Shown here piece after piece: positions 26,901 through 40,792 of a stretch of 64,000 nt of DNA. The position numbers and the translations under genes are program-made. This DNA comes from Phorcus lineatus. Its lineage: Eukaryota; Mollusca; Gastropoda; Trochida; Trochidae. Location of the stretch: contig OV121081.1 in NCBI GenBank assembly GCA_921293015.1, forward strand, positions 52,229,877-52,293,876, given 5' to 3'. Position 1 is the first letter of the stretch. Every line of letters starts with the position of its first letter. A model generated the notes under the pieces. It worked only from the letters and a program-made list of their open reading frames with translations. It searched no databases and was not told where the DNA came from.

Positions 26901-29900
26901 GTATATGATTCATATACGTAAAATTTATCAGACAGTCCTATCCTAGGCTTACGTTTCAATTAATAACGGCTTTGGCTGAATAAAGTATTCTGAGATGTAT
27001 ATATAGTAGCTTGTTCTAGAAGTAAATATATTTTATCTAAACAAAACAATGCTTTTAAACCAGAGCCCATTGCTACTTTTCATTGTATCATTACAACATT
27101 ATATATGATTTGTTTTACTGTTAGGTATGTATGGTTTGTATGTTAGGTATACTTATGTCTCTCAAATATAATGATCTTGAATGAACACATTGTAAATCCC
27201 AAAAAGTTCACGATCATTTGGATCAAAATTTCTATAATGAAAGGAAGCTGACCAGTTAGATTGGACAATTTTGTTAAGTGATATATGAATTAATGTTAAA
27301 GAACAAATACGAAAGAAGAGTTAATAGAATTAAAAGAAGTTTTATAAGAGAAAATGCATATGTTGGGTCGATTTAGCTAAACAATTAATTAACCTTACAA
27401 TTCTAACAACTTATCAAAAGTGACTTTTCTGAATTGTGATTCTTTTTATGTTTATGTTTTGTTCAATTTCTAAAAGGTTTATCATGATATATAATGTTTT
27501 TTTTACTGTCTATTAGATTATAATATTTAGACTACTCAACATTTTCGGTTTTCTGTTACAATAAATGTCCTGTCCAATATTCCATTACGAGGAGCATTCT
27601 TTTCAAGACAAGGTCTGCAGTCGAACAATGCGACAGCTTGGTCAATCCATTAGAGACCTGGTATCACACCTGTTTGGCGCCAGAAAAGATCGATATTGGT
27701 TCAATATTTTCAACAAGTGCAGTTATTGAAAAAGATCAAATATGAACGTAACTGTACTAAGAGTCCATCATGTTTTCCTTTGAGAAAGAAATGACAATAA
27801 GGAGTCAAATGTGTTCAAAATCACAAAGGAAATGAAGTTCTGTAATGTTTACATTGACAGAAAGCGTTCCAAAGCGTTCCATTTAATTGGAACGCAAAGT
27901 TAGGAACTGATGGTGACGCTAAAACATTATCAAAAGAGTGAAAACATCAAAGAGCAATATTTGACTCTTGCACGAAGAAGGAGCAATTGGTTTTCTGCTT
28001 TAATGATAAGTTAAGCAAGCTTACTTTCTGGGCGGAAACAACTGCTTTTATAGAGCGCAATTCTGAAATTTGATCAAAAGCAAAGATTTGATTCACTCGT
28101 AAAGACCTCCAATTGGGGTAATGATACCGTTAAGCACGTGGGAATCAAGCCAATATAAAACTCAATCAATTTCAAAGTTAATTACACTTTTTTTCTGGGC
28201 GACTGTACTTATTCGGGGGTTAAATGATATTATGGTTTAAAGAAGTTCAGCTTGGGAGAATGCCTTATTGATCCAGATCAGCCTTAAGACCTTTACTGAA
28301 ACACTATAATTAAAGTTATTTGAACTATACATTTCAGTATTTTCATTTTCTATGCAAAAGTAATGAGTTGAACAGGATTTTAAACTTATATTTATTATCA
28401 TAATTTATTTCACTTCTGTCTCTGGTACACATAGAAAATATCCTTTGTTGCAAATCCGCGTCCTGGTGAAAATTTCTCTGTCCCATGAAGACACAAGACC
28501 ATTTTTATCCTTTATATTACACTATTCAATGTGATATATGAAGCCTTGGGAGCGGGGAGAACATAGATTGCAATCATAAATCTTTCTTGATTTAGGATAT
28601 GCAACATGTTTCTTGGAGTCCTCTTCAGTTATATTACAACTGTAATGATTTTGTTTCAATGACTCCATGTGAATGCTCCACTCTTTCAAAATGTATTTTC
28701 CTATGTCATACATGAATTTGGAATAAAAACTGAAAATTACTTCAAATCGGAGGATCATGCATGATCATAACATTTGATAATATCAAAGTAATTACGAATC
28801 TGCAGTTCAATTGTAACCATAGTTGATATAACAATAATTTGTTTATCCCGAAAGGTTTAGAGTAAAATTTCTGAACCTTAGTTACGATTGCGGTAGCAAT
28901 ATTGTGATGTTAAAACGTTTTGACGTCATATATGCAGTAGTATTACACTACATTGGTATTGTAGTATAAGTTTTTTAATGATATATTCACGGATGTAGTA
29001 ATACATTTGAATAAACACTACACGCTTCCTCAATGCTTTGGTTTTTTAGTTGAGCCATTTGGAAAACATTATTACCCCTTTTTCTACTTAATCGGTGTAG
29101 ACAACAATATACTTTTAGTATAAACCTCAGTGTCAGAATATCATATTAACAATGATGTAAAGTATAAGAAGATACATTACTGTTAAGTGATTGTTATGAT
29201 TAGTAGAATTCTTTGGAAATATATTATTATAATAAAAGCAACAAAGAGTCAATATCTGTTTCTTGCACAAAATACCCAGTTAGGTATTAACATATTTATT
29301 TTCTATAGATATTCAAGATAAGAGTTCCACATTCATAGTCTTGACAAGAAACGTCAGATTTATCTCCCTTTGTTGGAAGTGCAACGCGAAGATACTGAAG
29401 AAAGCAAATTGTTTTAGGCTTATTCCTATCATCACTTCTGTTTGTGGCTGGTTTGTAATGACGGACCCTTAATTGCAATCATTCTAAGATCAATTCGACA
29501 GGATGGTGCTTTTCCTTAGCAGGAAGACCTACGAGGTATAACTGCTAACTTTATAGAGGTTCCCAAGTAAGGAACTGAAATATTTTTACACAAGACATAA
29601 ATTTATGAATAAAAGGTATTAATCATGGACATCCTTACTTCTTGTTAGTTTGATAGCACTAACAGAGCACCTTAACCTAGATCTGCTTTTGTAAGGGTAT
29701 TTGGATAAAGACATGTACCCCAAAATCATGATATCGGTCAAAAAAAGAGATTTGCCAAATGGCAAATGAATTAAACGGCATAATTAACATATCCATTAAC
29801 ATATATTTGCCATATGTAGTGAACCTTCAGAGGAACAAATCCTTTTAGAACTCAGGTAACATATACAGAATAAAAAGTTAACGATTAATTATTCGTTTAA

Positions 29901-31223
29901 TCCTTTTTTTAATCCACCGAATACCTCAACTGAGAGGAATTAGTTTAAATACAAATGAAATGAATGTGCTGAAACTGATTCTACTTTGAAAGATTTTCAA
30001 TGAATTTGAGGATTGTGAATTTGAATAAATGTACATACCCTTATTCAGCATTTATGTCTAGGAGTACAAAAACAGGTTCATGAATAAAATGAAGGCATTG
30101 AAATTGATAAGATAAGGACACATTAATTTTATTTCGTCATATATGCAGAGCTCAACCACGTAGCTGAACACGTTTGCTGAAGTAAAAAGAAATGAAACCG
30201 AGAGAAGGAACAAAGAAAACGGATAGGTTTTATAAAGCATATTTGGTTGAAAGGTTTCGTGACACTATGAGTGTCATTTAAGGAACAAAGACATCCAAAG
30301 CAGAGATTCCAATCATTCCTGATTTAGGTTTTAATAAAAACGTACTCAAAGCGAGTCATGTCCCTGTTTGACTTGTTGCATTTCGAAGAAAGTGAAAAGT
30401 CGACTAATGTAAAACCACATTTCCGGATCAAAAGAAATGATTCCATTTAACACCCTTTTAGTGTAGCAAGATAAGAATAATTACAGACCGTATCGTGTGT
30501 GTTTACTGGCATTCTGATGCAACCTTCGTGCCTAACATTTCAGTGGCGCGCAAATTAGAGAGACAAACACAATATTTTGAAAAATCCCTATTTCTTGTTA
30601 ACTTAAAGAAACATGTCTCATTAAAAGCATGCATTTCCCTCATGATCAAGGATTTTCTATTTACCACTATTCGACAATGCGTTCTGTTACGGTTGAGGTA
30701 AAGGGAATATGACGAAATCATATTTCAGTATTTTGTGAAATAGGTGTCTGTGAAATTTTAACTTGTTAGAACATAACAAATAAGGATTCGAATTGACAAC
30801 AATATACAATGCATGTAGGTACACTGTCTGTCAACCTTTTTCAGTAACAACGTGCACTGGCTAGCGCATGCAAATTATTCAAACAAACATTTTTTATGTT
30901 ATCTAAAGTAATTGAAAGGACAGCTTTGAGTTAATTTGGTTTGATAGGTTAGGTAACTAGTATATTTGTCAATGACTTGTTTAATTTCTGCTCATGCACA
31001 AACCTAAGCTTGTTGCTTTATGTTCACTGAAAACTATTAATTGTAAAAAATTTGGCATTTGGTGATGGATTTAAACTAACATCAGCATATATGATTTTTT
31101 TTTATGTATTTACCAAAGATAAAAAGGGTTTGAAACTTTTTATGTCATTCCAATGCAACATCTTTATTGATAAAATGCTGTTTGACCAACGAAAAACTAT
31201 AATCAAACATTAAGAATCTTGAT

Positions 31224-32583
31224 ATGTAGGAAAATGTAAAAACATGTGTCAGAAATAATAATATTTTATCAGAATCCTTTGAGATGTAATTGGGTGTCAG
31301 ACAGGGTTGTGTTTTAAGTCCTTTCTTATTTTCCTTCTTTATTAATGAGTTAGCCAGCCAGATAGAAAATAATTGTTCACATGGCATAGTGTTACATACA
31401 GATGTTTTCCAACTATTTCTTTTACTTATTGCTGATGATATCGTCTTGATATCAAGTACTATGATTGGTTTACAAAAGCAAATATATGAACTGAAGAAGT
31501 TTTGTAAACAGTCAAAATTAATAGTAAATCTAGAGACAACAAAGGTAGTGGTGTTTAAAAAGGGTGGCAAAAACTAGCAAAAAATAAAAGATGATTCTAC
31601 AGTAATTCATACTTGAAACTACAGATTCTTATAAATATCTTGGTGTATATTTCACAAATCATCTATCATGGTCATTACATGTAAAATATGCAGCTGTGCA
31701 AGCAAAAAAAGTATTGCTCGGAATTCTAAGACAACTACACATACTAGGAGATCTGAATATGAACTCATTTTTCAAAATATTTGATGTAAAGATAAATCCC
31801 ATTCTTTTATACGAGGCAGAAATATGGGGATTGAATACATTTGTTAACTTAGAAAACGTACATCTGTATGCCTGATATATATTTTTGGGTGTTTAACAGA
31901 ACACTTCGAGTGTCATGATTTATGGAGAATGTGGCAGGCTTCCTTTATATATCTATTCCTATTGTAAAGTAATTCAATACTGGATAAAACTATTACACAT
32001 GCCGTCATACCGCCTACCAAAAAAATGCTATAATGATGCTTTTATTTGATCGAAACGGAGATAAAAACTGGGCGTCAGATGTCATTTACTCAAGGACTAA
32101 AAGATATGTATTTCAAATTTGCAAGAAAAGATATTAACTTCAAGCAAATGCGACACCTACGTCATGCAATATCCCGAATACTACCTATCTTGTTTGAATG
32201 TTAACAAGTATAGAATCAGCCTAGCAAGTTTTAGATGTTCTTCGCATGAACTGTTTATTGAGAAAGGTAGATATCTGAATATAAGGAGAGAAATTAGACA
32301 GCCAATTATGCCAGTCAAATGAAATTGAAAATGAGTACCATTTCTTACTTGTATGTCCTATTTACAGTAACATCCGAAACAAATTCATCAAATATGTATA
32401 AATTCTTCAAACTCTAAACAGTTTATATAATGAAGAAACTTAAAACCTGTCCAAATATATATTTTACGCATCTGTATACAATAACCGTATTGTTTTATAA
32501 ATGTGAAATATTTATCAACAAATGTAAATGTAATTTACTATAGGCCTGAGGCCTTCTGAGTACAGAATAAAGATTGATTGATT
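31224..32583 (+). mobile_element. 5'-truncated LINE inserted in B1, with 10-bp target-site duplication
   Basis: GAATCTTGAT flanks the insert at 31214-31223 and 32584-32593. B3 keeps the empty site near 45645-45675, where the sequence passes from CATTAAGGATGTCTTAA to GTTGAATCGCAATTTC. The insert is 1360 bp and encodes the last part of a reverse transcriptase with several stops. It ends GGCCTGAGGCCTTCTGAG, an AATAAAG-like signal and GATTGATTGATT. The 5' truncation and target duplication are the classic products of target-primed reverse transcription. Confidence 0.92.
31290..31577 (+). pseudogene. LINE reverse transcriptase fragment
   Basis: 95 codons: GVRQGCVLSPFLFSFFINEL, then LLLIADDIVLIS (catalytic ADD intact), then a K-rich stretch ending VVVFKKGGK. 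Upstream in a shifted frame, NVKTCVRNNNILSESFE can be read. Downstream, in broken frames, come YKYLGVYF, ILLYEAEIWGL, IYGECGRLPLYIY and finally NEYHFLLVCPIY near 32330. The listed start is TTG and is not a real start; this is a fragment. Confidence 0.88.
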
Positions 32584-33760
32584 GAATCTTGATTTGTTGA
32601 ATCTCAATTTCAAATCCACTTTGTTCACTTGGTCAACTTATAGTCTAATAAATGTTTTTTTAAATTATTCATACAGGTATTCACTTAACCGCTCAACCCG
32701 TCTCCTTTTTTCGTAAAAGCTAATATCTTAACTATATGATTTCGTTTTATTCTTTTGTCCTCCAGCCTCATTTATGAGCTCCCATGGTTCTTCTGTTGAT
32801 GTCAATAATCAATTGCACCCTCAGTGAAGTTCATTACCACGTGCTCGGGATGTTACTTTTGAGTTACATCGAGAAGGCTTTGAATGATAAGATGAACCTT
32901 AAATATTAATATTTTATAGCTTTTTTCATGCTTCAGAAAGTGTGAGGAGCAGAGATTAACACATTGACGTTTTTGAATTCTGAAGTAGACTTTGTTCTTA
33001 AGAAGCAATCATGGAAATACAGATTTAACAATACTACGACGTGATTTTTAACCCCAATTTAGTTCATATGGATTATGGCATTGGCCGTCATTAGGCGTCC
33101 GTTCATCAGCTCTCCGACATCGTTTGTTTTCTTTGCATTTCTCCACCTGAATGAAGTTATTAATTAGCGATAGGTCCTTTAATCTAAATAGATATATGAA
33201 AGATGTAGATACCACTTGTACATATCAATATAAAAATCTGAAAAATACCTACTTTAGGATATATTGCTGGATGATCTAAGATGAACACGTCTTTTTGTTT
33301 CTCTATCGTCATTATATACTATTAATATTAGGTAATGTCATCATACAATAATGACATTCACAAAATCTCTCATCCTTAACGTTTAGAGTACTTTGACAGT
33401 CATATTTTAAAAGATTTACACTTTACCAAAGTGTGTTGCATTACCATTGAAAATTCCCTAACGGCATTGCTATTTTTTATTTTGACAGATGACAAACATA
33501 TTTTCATCTTGCTCTTTTCCTAACAGATTATAAGTTATTGTACCCTACATTCGTGTGGGCTGGCATCTAGTGATAAATGTGACGAGAGGAAGATGAAAGA
33601 TATAAGATGGGTCATTTTGTAAAGTAAAAAAAACTTATTTCCATCTCTACGAGAAGAAAAGGGGCACTCCTTGCTCGATTAGTTTTTTTAATGATTACAT
33701 TATAACGAGAGGGGATAACAAAAGTTGCCAATCTCGAACAGTAAGACTTTATTAAGACTA

Positions 33761-34181
33761 TTATTGTAAATTAATCAAGTTAAGTTTCTCAAATGTCAGT
33801 TTTAAAAATGGTTATTTGTAATAAAGAAACGACTGATTAATTAAGCCCTACTACATGTGCTACAAGGACACCTGGAACGACAATATTTGTGTTACAGAGT
33901 ACATGTGTATGCTGTTGGAGTGAAATATGTTAAACCTAATAATTGGTGTTATTATGTTTCGAATGATGAAATATGCAATTTATCGGTGAAAATAAAACCC
34001 GTATTTTCACTGAGTGAAATAAAAATGGTATTCTACTCAGTGAAATGACGCAACAATCATATGACGTCGTCTGTGACGTCATGAAACAATTGAATTACGT
34101 CATGCAACGGCCCGCGCTAGCGAAGCATTTTAGCTTCTCCATTCATATAGTTAGGGTCATTAACGTGGTTTTGGGAAACAT
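33761..34181. other. B1/B2 junction, left part, with small inverted repeats
   Basis: Between the two duplication copies. TCACTGAGTGAAAT and TTCTACTCAGTGA (about 34007-34046) form an imperfect hairpin, followed by two GACGTCRT(C/G) steps and GCCCGCGCTAGCG near 34110. It looks like mobile-element edge sequence continuous with the hairpin that follows. No gene. Confidence 0.4.
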
Positions 34182-34356
34182 AATAAATAGAACATTTGAC
34201 ATTTCTCGTCGAATACCATGAATATCTCATCTCGTGAAGTAGAAAATCATATATTTACACTCGTGGCTACGCCACTCGTGAAAATATAAATTTCTACTTC
34301 ACTCGATGAGATATCCATGGTATTAGACGAAAAATGTCAAATATCCTCTATTTATT
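34182..34356. mobile_element. 175-bp near-palindrome (hairpin MITE)
   Basis: Arms of about 84-87 bp meet at GGC-TAC-GCC (34265-34273). Reading inward both arms give AATAAATAGA, ATTTGACATTT, TCGTC, AATACCATG, ATATCTCATC, GTGAAGTAGAAA and ACGAGTGGC or ACTCGTGGC, with a handful of differences. No coding capacity. It sits exactly between copies B1 and B2. Confidence 0.9.
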
Positions 34357-35089
34357 TAAGAACAATAGCGCTGGTTGTTTCTGAAAATACAATTTAAGTT
34401 CTTATAAGTTTAATATAACGACAATAAAGTGGAGATTTGTGATAAAAAACTTGACACATGTAAATTTGGAAAATAATTTACAACACGAAGACAAATATTG
34501 GTTGCAAGAATCTAATAGGTCATATAAGCATACATATTTATAAGATGTTGAATTTAAACTTCTTAACATTAATTTTGTCGTTTTTAGATTATCATTGAAA
34601 AAACCCCACATGGTTCAGGCATTTTATTTATCATGAACATGCAACGTTAGCATGATGATTTGAACTTAGAATATTCTGTGTCAGTTTAATAGTATGGCAA
34701 GTTGAATATGGAAACGAAGGAAGTATGATAGACTGATACCTCTGGTTCCGCTATGTTACTGATGGATAAGAAGTGTGAACTGTAATTGGTACATCTGATA
34801 AGAAAATACATTAAAGAGGAAATCCATTAACATATAGTTATGAAGTCCACATATTTTGATAGCATTTATCATATGTGTGGTGATCATGTTATTGAAATGG
34901 CGCTCCGAGCTGTATTTTATTGACAGCGTGACATGTCACAATTAGTCAATAATAGACTTCCTTCCCCTGATCAATCAATCAATCTGTCGGGTTTGCTGAT
35001 TTTGACTTATTTAGACCTGTAACTTTCTTCATCTCCTGTCTTGTTTAGGGGTATTATTTGATGAAATATGCACTGTTTGATTATTATAA

Positions 35090-35898
35090 GTTGTATGCTT
35101 CTCCCGAGGGTAATACGGTCTGATGTACAATCTTTGTTGCGGTGTAGCCCGAGCCGGTAGGCGATGTTTGGTTCATTTTCACATTAGCTTGATTGTTGAG
35201 AACTGAATAGTCACAAAAGAGATCGTTTAGGTCCAGATCTTCTACGAAAGTAAGCTGGTTTAAATGTTAGAGTTTACTCGGAGTTATCGGCAGCAATGAC
35301 GTCTCCCCTGACCTTGAACTTATGACGGCTTTGACGGTACTTTCGAGAGAAGTTGGCTCGAAAGCTGGAGTGGAAGGACGCATCGCGCAGGATAAAGCGT
35401 GGTTCATTAGCATTTTTTTTTCGGTTTGACACTCGTTGATAAACGGCAAGTGAACTCACATTATCTCCGCTAGCGCTACAGTGTCGATCTCCTCAAAACT
35501 AAGATTTTGTCTCTTTTCCGTCATTAACTTTTTCAGAATTTTGGTTGATGATAAGTTTGACTCTTCGTATTGTCAGGAATCAATTATGAACGTTTTTCTA
35601 ATATTTCTTTAAGAGAATGTGAAGCGAAGCGTTAATTTGTCGCCATTGTGAACGCCAGCTGACGAATGTTTACAAACAGACTCTTCACATCATTTGCATC
35701 CGCAATATTGTAAAGAAAATTACGTAAACCGAAGCCGGCGTCGCTGTATAGAGCTTATGTCACAGAGTTCGGCAAATAGCTGTTGTTATGGTAGCAGGTA
35801 ATATTTTTCCAGTTGTCACCCTCTTGGACGGGTGACACGGAATATTTTAAGCACAACGCTGACCAATGAAATTAAAGTATTTTACATAAAGGTAAGAT
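35090..35898. mobile_element. B2-specific ~0.8-kb insertion of unknown type
   Basis: B1 runs straight from the counterpart of 35088 to that of 35900 (near 25025-25040). The insert is GC-richer than its host and contains GTCACCC-TCTTGGAC-GGGTGAC (a 7-bp-arm hairpin), GAAGCGAAGCG and CCGCTAGCGCTAC. The minus-strand frame 35274-35459 is basic (RKYRQSRHKFKVRGD) but short. No clear terminal repeats, so the element type is not identified. Confidence 0.6.
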
Positions 35899-37839
35899 AA
35901 TTGGTCATATTTATAGTCATTAGGTTTGATTTAAGACCTATTTAGATCGCGAAAACCTTAATTTTTTTCAGTGTCTGTTCAGAGCACAGTTTGAAGGAAA
36001 TTCTATTTTTTAAAATATTATATTGTCCACGTTTATGTGAAATTGTCTTTTTAATACTTATTGACAAAGTCAAACTGTTTGTCGAGGAGCTAACCGTATG
36101 AAATTCCAAAATCAATTCTACACATGTCCATTCTGTTGTCACATCAAAATAATCTTTTATTTTAACAAGAAACTTTACAAATAAAGTTTGGTTATGTTAT
36201 CACTCAATTGCATTTCCAATTACGAGACCCAAAACCGAAACTTTGATGCTGGGTTCGTGTTTATTCCCCCTCCCAAATATTTCCATATACATAGATCTCA
36301 TTTGCTAATTTACTCCAAACGCAATTGTTGTCAGAGGAAATGACACTTTCAGCATTCCCACTTGAATTCACGACCAACGACATATTCACAGAATTTCTGG
36401 ATATTGATGTTACATGGATGAAATACAGATACTTTAGAACATGCAGGTTTATGATTTGCTGAAATCATGGCATGAATGTTTCAATGGTCCCTGTAACAAT
36501 TAGAAAGATGTTTGAAAATATTTTGGTAGTTCGATTGCAAATCCATTTTCTCTAACTAACCTTATAAATGCTTAAAATTATATTCCAATTATCAAGAAGT
36601 TGGGATTACAAATAAAAATACTCTTACTTAAAGCATGCAAACGCACTCTTCAAACACCTATGATCAGTTTTGGAAAGCATAAGCTCAATTACTCATTTTG
36701 CTGTGACCCATTCACGGGAGCTAAATCCGATTTATAAAAACTCCATTAGTGTTACTCATCAACTACTTGCAATTGCTTTCTTAAGGCTTTTACTGTTGGG
36801 TGTTTACGCGAAAAGATTCCCTTCTTTAGATTTCCACTTGTCTAGATCTCTACTTGACTGTGGTAATTTGATATCATTGTAACGAGACAATGCTAAGCCC
36901 TCAGCGTGAGTGACATCGACTGTAGACATCAACATGAAGGTAATGCGCTATTAACAACACAAACTGTTCCTTGTGTTTGGGTTTCAATGCTTATTTTACA
37001 CCTTAAAGATGATCCATACATTAGGTCCACATAGATACGAAAAGCAGTCAAAACAGAAACATTAAAGGTCTTGATTCTGATCGCAAATGAAGTATAATAC
37101 TGGTTACAAAACCCTTTCCCACAAAATATCTAAGACAAGATGATAATTACGTTATTCATATAACCTTGAATGGAAATCATATGAACTTGTTTTTATCTGA
37201 ACAAGTTCCAAGAGAGCTAAAGTAAACATTAGGATAAAATCCATAAATATCATTGATAGCATGAGACGGTAACTACCTCCACTCCAAAATAAGTTTTGAC
37301 TAACAAAGAATTAACTAAAGATGAGTAAATGTTAATGAATAAACCTAACGAATCGAATAAATATAACCAGACAGCAAGTGTTTTTTTTCTTTTGTTTATC
37401 TTTCAATCTTTAATATCCCTTGTTATTTTGTGGGATGTGTAAGGTTTAGCTTGTTCTATAAGTTTTTCGATTTTGTTTTACTTAAACAAAAGAAAGGCAT
37501 TTAAACCAGACTGCATTGGTTATTTTTGTTTGTAGCATTGCAACATGTTACCCTTTGTGTGTTACAATTTGTTTATACACTTATCTCGAAGCAGGCTCTG
37601 TATTGATGTTGGATTGAATATTTGTAAAACCTCAAAAGTACACCTATCTATTTAAACAGCTGTTGGTGATCATTAGTTCTATAACGATAGGAGGTTGACA
37701 TCTGTTAACGTGAATTTGGTGCTACAGTGGTATGTGAATTAAGGTTGAATAACAAAACCGAATGAATGAAATCTTTATTGAAATGAATGAAATTAATGTT
37801 GGGGAAGATCACATTTCGAGTTTTGTTCAACGATTATTT

Positions 37840-38640
37840 TGATTCAAAATTTGAACAACGTATCAAAAGTGACAATCCTTATTATCCATATCATCTGAAT
37901 TCTGTTTGTTTTTCATTCTATTTTCTTTTCAATTTCTAAAAATCATTATAAAAAATTATCAGACTGTACAGTAATCCGTTCATGACAAGGTCGGTAATTG
38001 AACAATGTGAAGGCTTGGTATATCCATTTGAGACGTTGTAATATACCTTTGGACGCCAGAGAAGAACAATATTTATTCAATATTTGACACAAGAGTTAAA
38101 AGTCAACTTATGAAAAATTTCGAACGAAATATGAGTGTAAAAGTGACTGTGACAAGAGTCGATTATGTTTTCCTTTTGGAACGACGGATGAGAAAAGGTC
38201 AAATGCACAAAATCACAAAGAAATTTGAATAATTAGTTACCCCTACAATTTAAAGAACCCATCAAAAGTGAAAATTCTGAATTTGATTCATTTCATTTTG
38301 ATATTTTGTTTAATTTCTAAACAGATTATCTTGACTTAATGTTTCCTCACTGTGGAATAGAATCATTATCTCTACGCTACTCAATATTTTCGATTTTCTG
38401 TTACAACAAATTTAAATGTCCTGTCAAAAATTCCATTACGAGGATCATTCTTTTCAAGAAAAGGTCTGCAGTTGAACAATGCCACAGCTTGGTCAATCCA
38501 TTTATTGAAAAAATTCAAATATGAACATGATGTACTAAGAGTGCATCATTTCTTCCTTTGAGAATGAAATGACAATAAAGAGTCAAATGCGCTCGAAATC
38601 ACAAAGGAAAGGAAACTCTGTAATGTTTGCATTGACAGAT
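37840..38640. repeat. Internal tandem duplication within B2
   Basis: Two consecutive copies of the segment that is single in B1 (about 27385-27880). ATCAAAAGTGA recurs at about 37862 and 38270, and the block with GACAAGGTC / GAAAAGGTC and TTGAACAATG recurs at about 37984 and 38457. Period roughly 410-470 bp. Confidence 0.7.
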
Positions 38641-40778
38641 AGTATTCCAATTAATTGTAAAGCAAAGTTAGGAACTGATGGTGACACTAAAACATTATCA
38701 AAAGAGTAAAAAAATCAAAGAGCAATATTTGACACTTGTATGAAGAAGGTGCAATTGTTTTAATGCTAAGTTAAGAAAGCTAACTCTCTGGTCAGAAGCA
38801 ACCACTTTTGTAGTGCGCAATTCTGAAATTGATCGAAAGCAACGTTTTGATTCTTATAAATACCTCAAATTGTGGAAATGATACAGTAAATCACGGGGAA
38901 TCAGACCAATATAAAACTCAATTTATTTCAAAGTTGATAATACTTATACGTATAATACTTATACGAGGGTTAGAAAATTTTATGGATTTAACAAGCATTT
39001 GGTCAAGCTAGAGAGTATGTTGTGTTGATCAAAATCAGCTTTGAGTTCTTCACTGAAACACTTTGTTTAGAATTATTTAGAAATATAATTCACATTTCAG
39101 TATTTTCATGAACGCGTACATCTGAAGTTGCCATGCAAAAGTAATGAGTAGAATTCAAAATTATATAACAGGACAGACACAAACTAATTGCCAGCCAATT
39201 ATCAAGTAGCAATTAAACTAAATGGACTGAATTAAACATGTGCTGTCGGTTGCACTAAAGATGTCAATCTTTGTTTCTTTAATTCATTTCCTTTTTGCCT
39301 GCATGGACAATATTGCTTGTTAAAAATGCCACCTTGTGAAAATCTCTCTATCTCATAGAAACCATATTTATATTATCTTTTATAGTACATATTGCAGTGA
39401 AGTGTTTTTCTAACAATCAGAAATATTTCGAAGTACAAGTAATAAGAATTCGCAGTCTGCTTCCAAACAATTATATTCACTGTGATATACGAAGCCTTGG
39501 GAGCGGAGAGAGCATAAATTGCAATCATAAATCTGCAAGATTTCATATTGGATCTTTCTTGATTTAGGAAATGCAACATGTCCCTTGGAGTCCTCTTCAG
39601 TTATGTTACAACTGTTGTTATTTTGTTTCAATAACGAAAATACTCCTTGTGAATGCTCCACTCTTGCCAAATGATTTAATTCCCCCTAGCTTATTTGCCA
39701 TAAAAAATATTATCACATAATATTGGAAGGTAATCCATGTTAATGATATTTGATATTTTTAAAGTTATGGATTCTTACCACAGTTGACATAACAATATAT
39801 TTATCGCAAAAAGAAATTAGCAAAGTCTTTTGCGCGTAGGTACTAATCAATGTGCCAGCAGTAGGAACATTGTGACATTATTTTAACTCATATATGCATT
39901 GGTATTACACTACACTGGCATTTTATCAATTTACATCTTCGTGTAGTCACACATTTTCTTTCCTTTAAATGTTTAAGATAAAAAATTCCAACTTCAATTC
40001 GATGACGAGAACAGGTCAAATTCATCTAGTTTTTCTAACAGCGAGACTCACAGATGAAGTACTATAAAATTTTACTAGCTGTATTACTACCATCACTTCC
40101 GTCTGTGTCTGGCTTTTAAAGGTGGGCCCTTGATTGACATCTTTCTAAGATAGATTCGACAGGATGGTGCTTTTTCCTTAACAGGAAGACCACCAACATC
40201 TAATGAGAGTTATGATTGCTTACTTTTAAAGTAAAGTCTACTACGTTGCAAAACAAACTTTATAGTTCGAAAGTCTAGTGAACTCGAGAAGAGTTCCTAC
40301 AAAAAATATCTGGAATGTTTCATCACAAGACATACGGATAAAAGGTATTAAATCAATATTGGACTTCCGTACTTCTTATCAGTATGAAAAGCCCTCACAG
40401 AGTATGTCCCGAAAATGCGTGATCTGCTTGAAATTCCTATTTTGCGAACTGTTTAATAAACGGAAAATCCACATAAGGTCATCATTGTCAAAATATCCAA
40501 CAACAGATGTTTGCCATGTTTTGATCCAAAACTTTACTCATACCTTCAAATGGTAAACATGTTCGAATAAGCAGGTACAGTAAATTTTGCCTCCATTTTG
40601 AGATTATTTTTTCAGGAGCAACATATAGCTCTTTTGAGAGGAGATAATTGAAATATAAATATATGTCCTTAATGTTGAAAGATTTTCAATGAAACCGCGG
40701 ATTGTGAACTCAGAGGAAACGTTATGATGACCATATATTGATATATTGTTTTCTCAGGTATGCAGTGATTTACCTGTG

Positions 40779-40792
40779 ATTATTATTATTAA

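Larger units (their letters stand above)
24170..33760. repeat. Segmental duplication array B, copy B1
   Basis: The longest copy of a unit repeated in B2 (34360-40735) and B3 (40870-48320). Matching blocks: 24590-24690 with 34685-34780; 24830-24900 with 34900-34960; 25350-25560 with 36155-36370; 26000-26290 with 36640-36940 and 40990-41290; 27590-27890 with 38450-38650 and 42370-42640; 28590-28690 with 39560-39670 and 43820-43930; 29290-29520 with 40080-40200 and 44220-44400; 30250-30620 with 45170-45560; 32700-32960 with 46105-46390; 33440-33755 with 47995-48315. Similarity is roughly 75-90 percent by eye. Reading frames are not preserved between copies, so I call no genes. Confidence 0.88.
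34360..40735. repeat. Segmental duplication array B, copy B2
   Basis: Corresponds to B1 24170 to about 30040; it lacks the B1 segment 30040-33760. It has an extra ~0.8-kb insertion (35090-35898) and an internal tandem duplication near 37840-38640. No coding frame is shared with B1 or B3. Confidence 0.85.
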
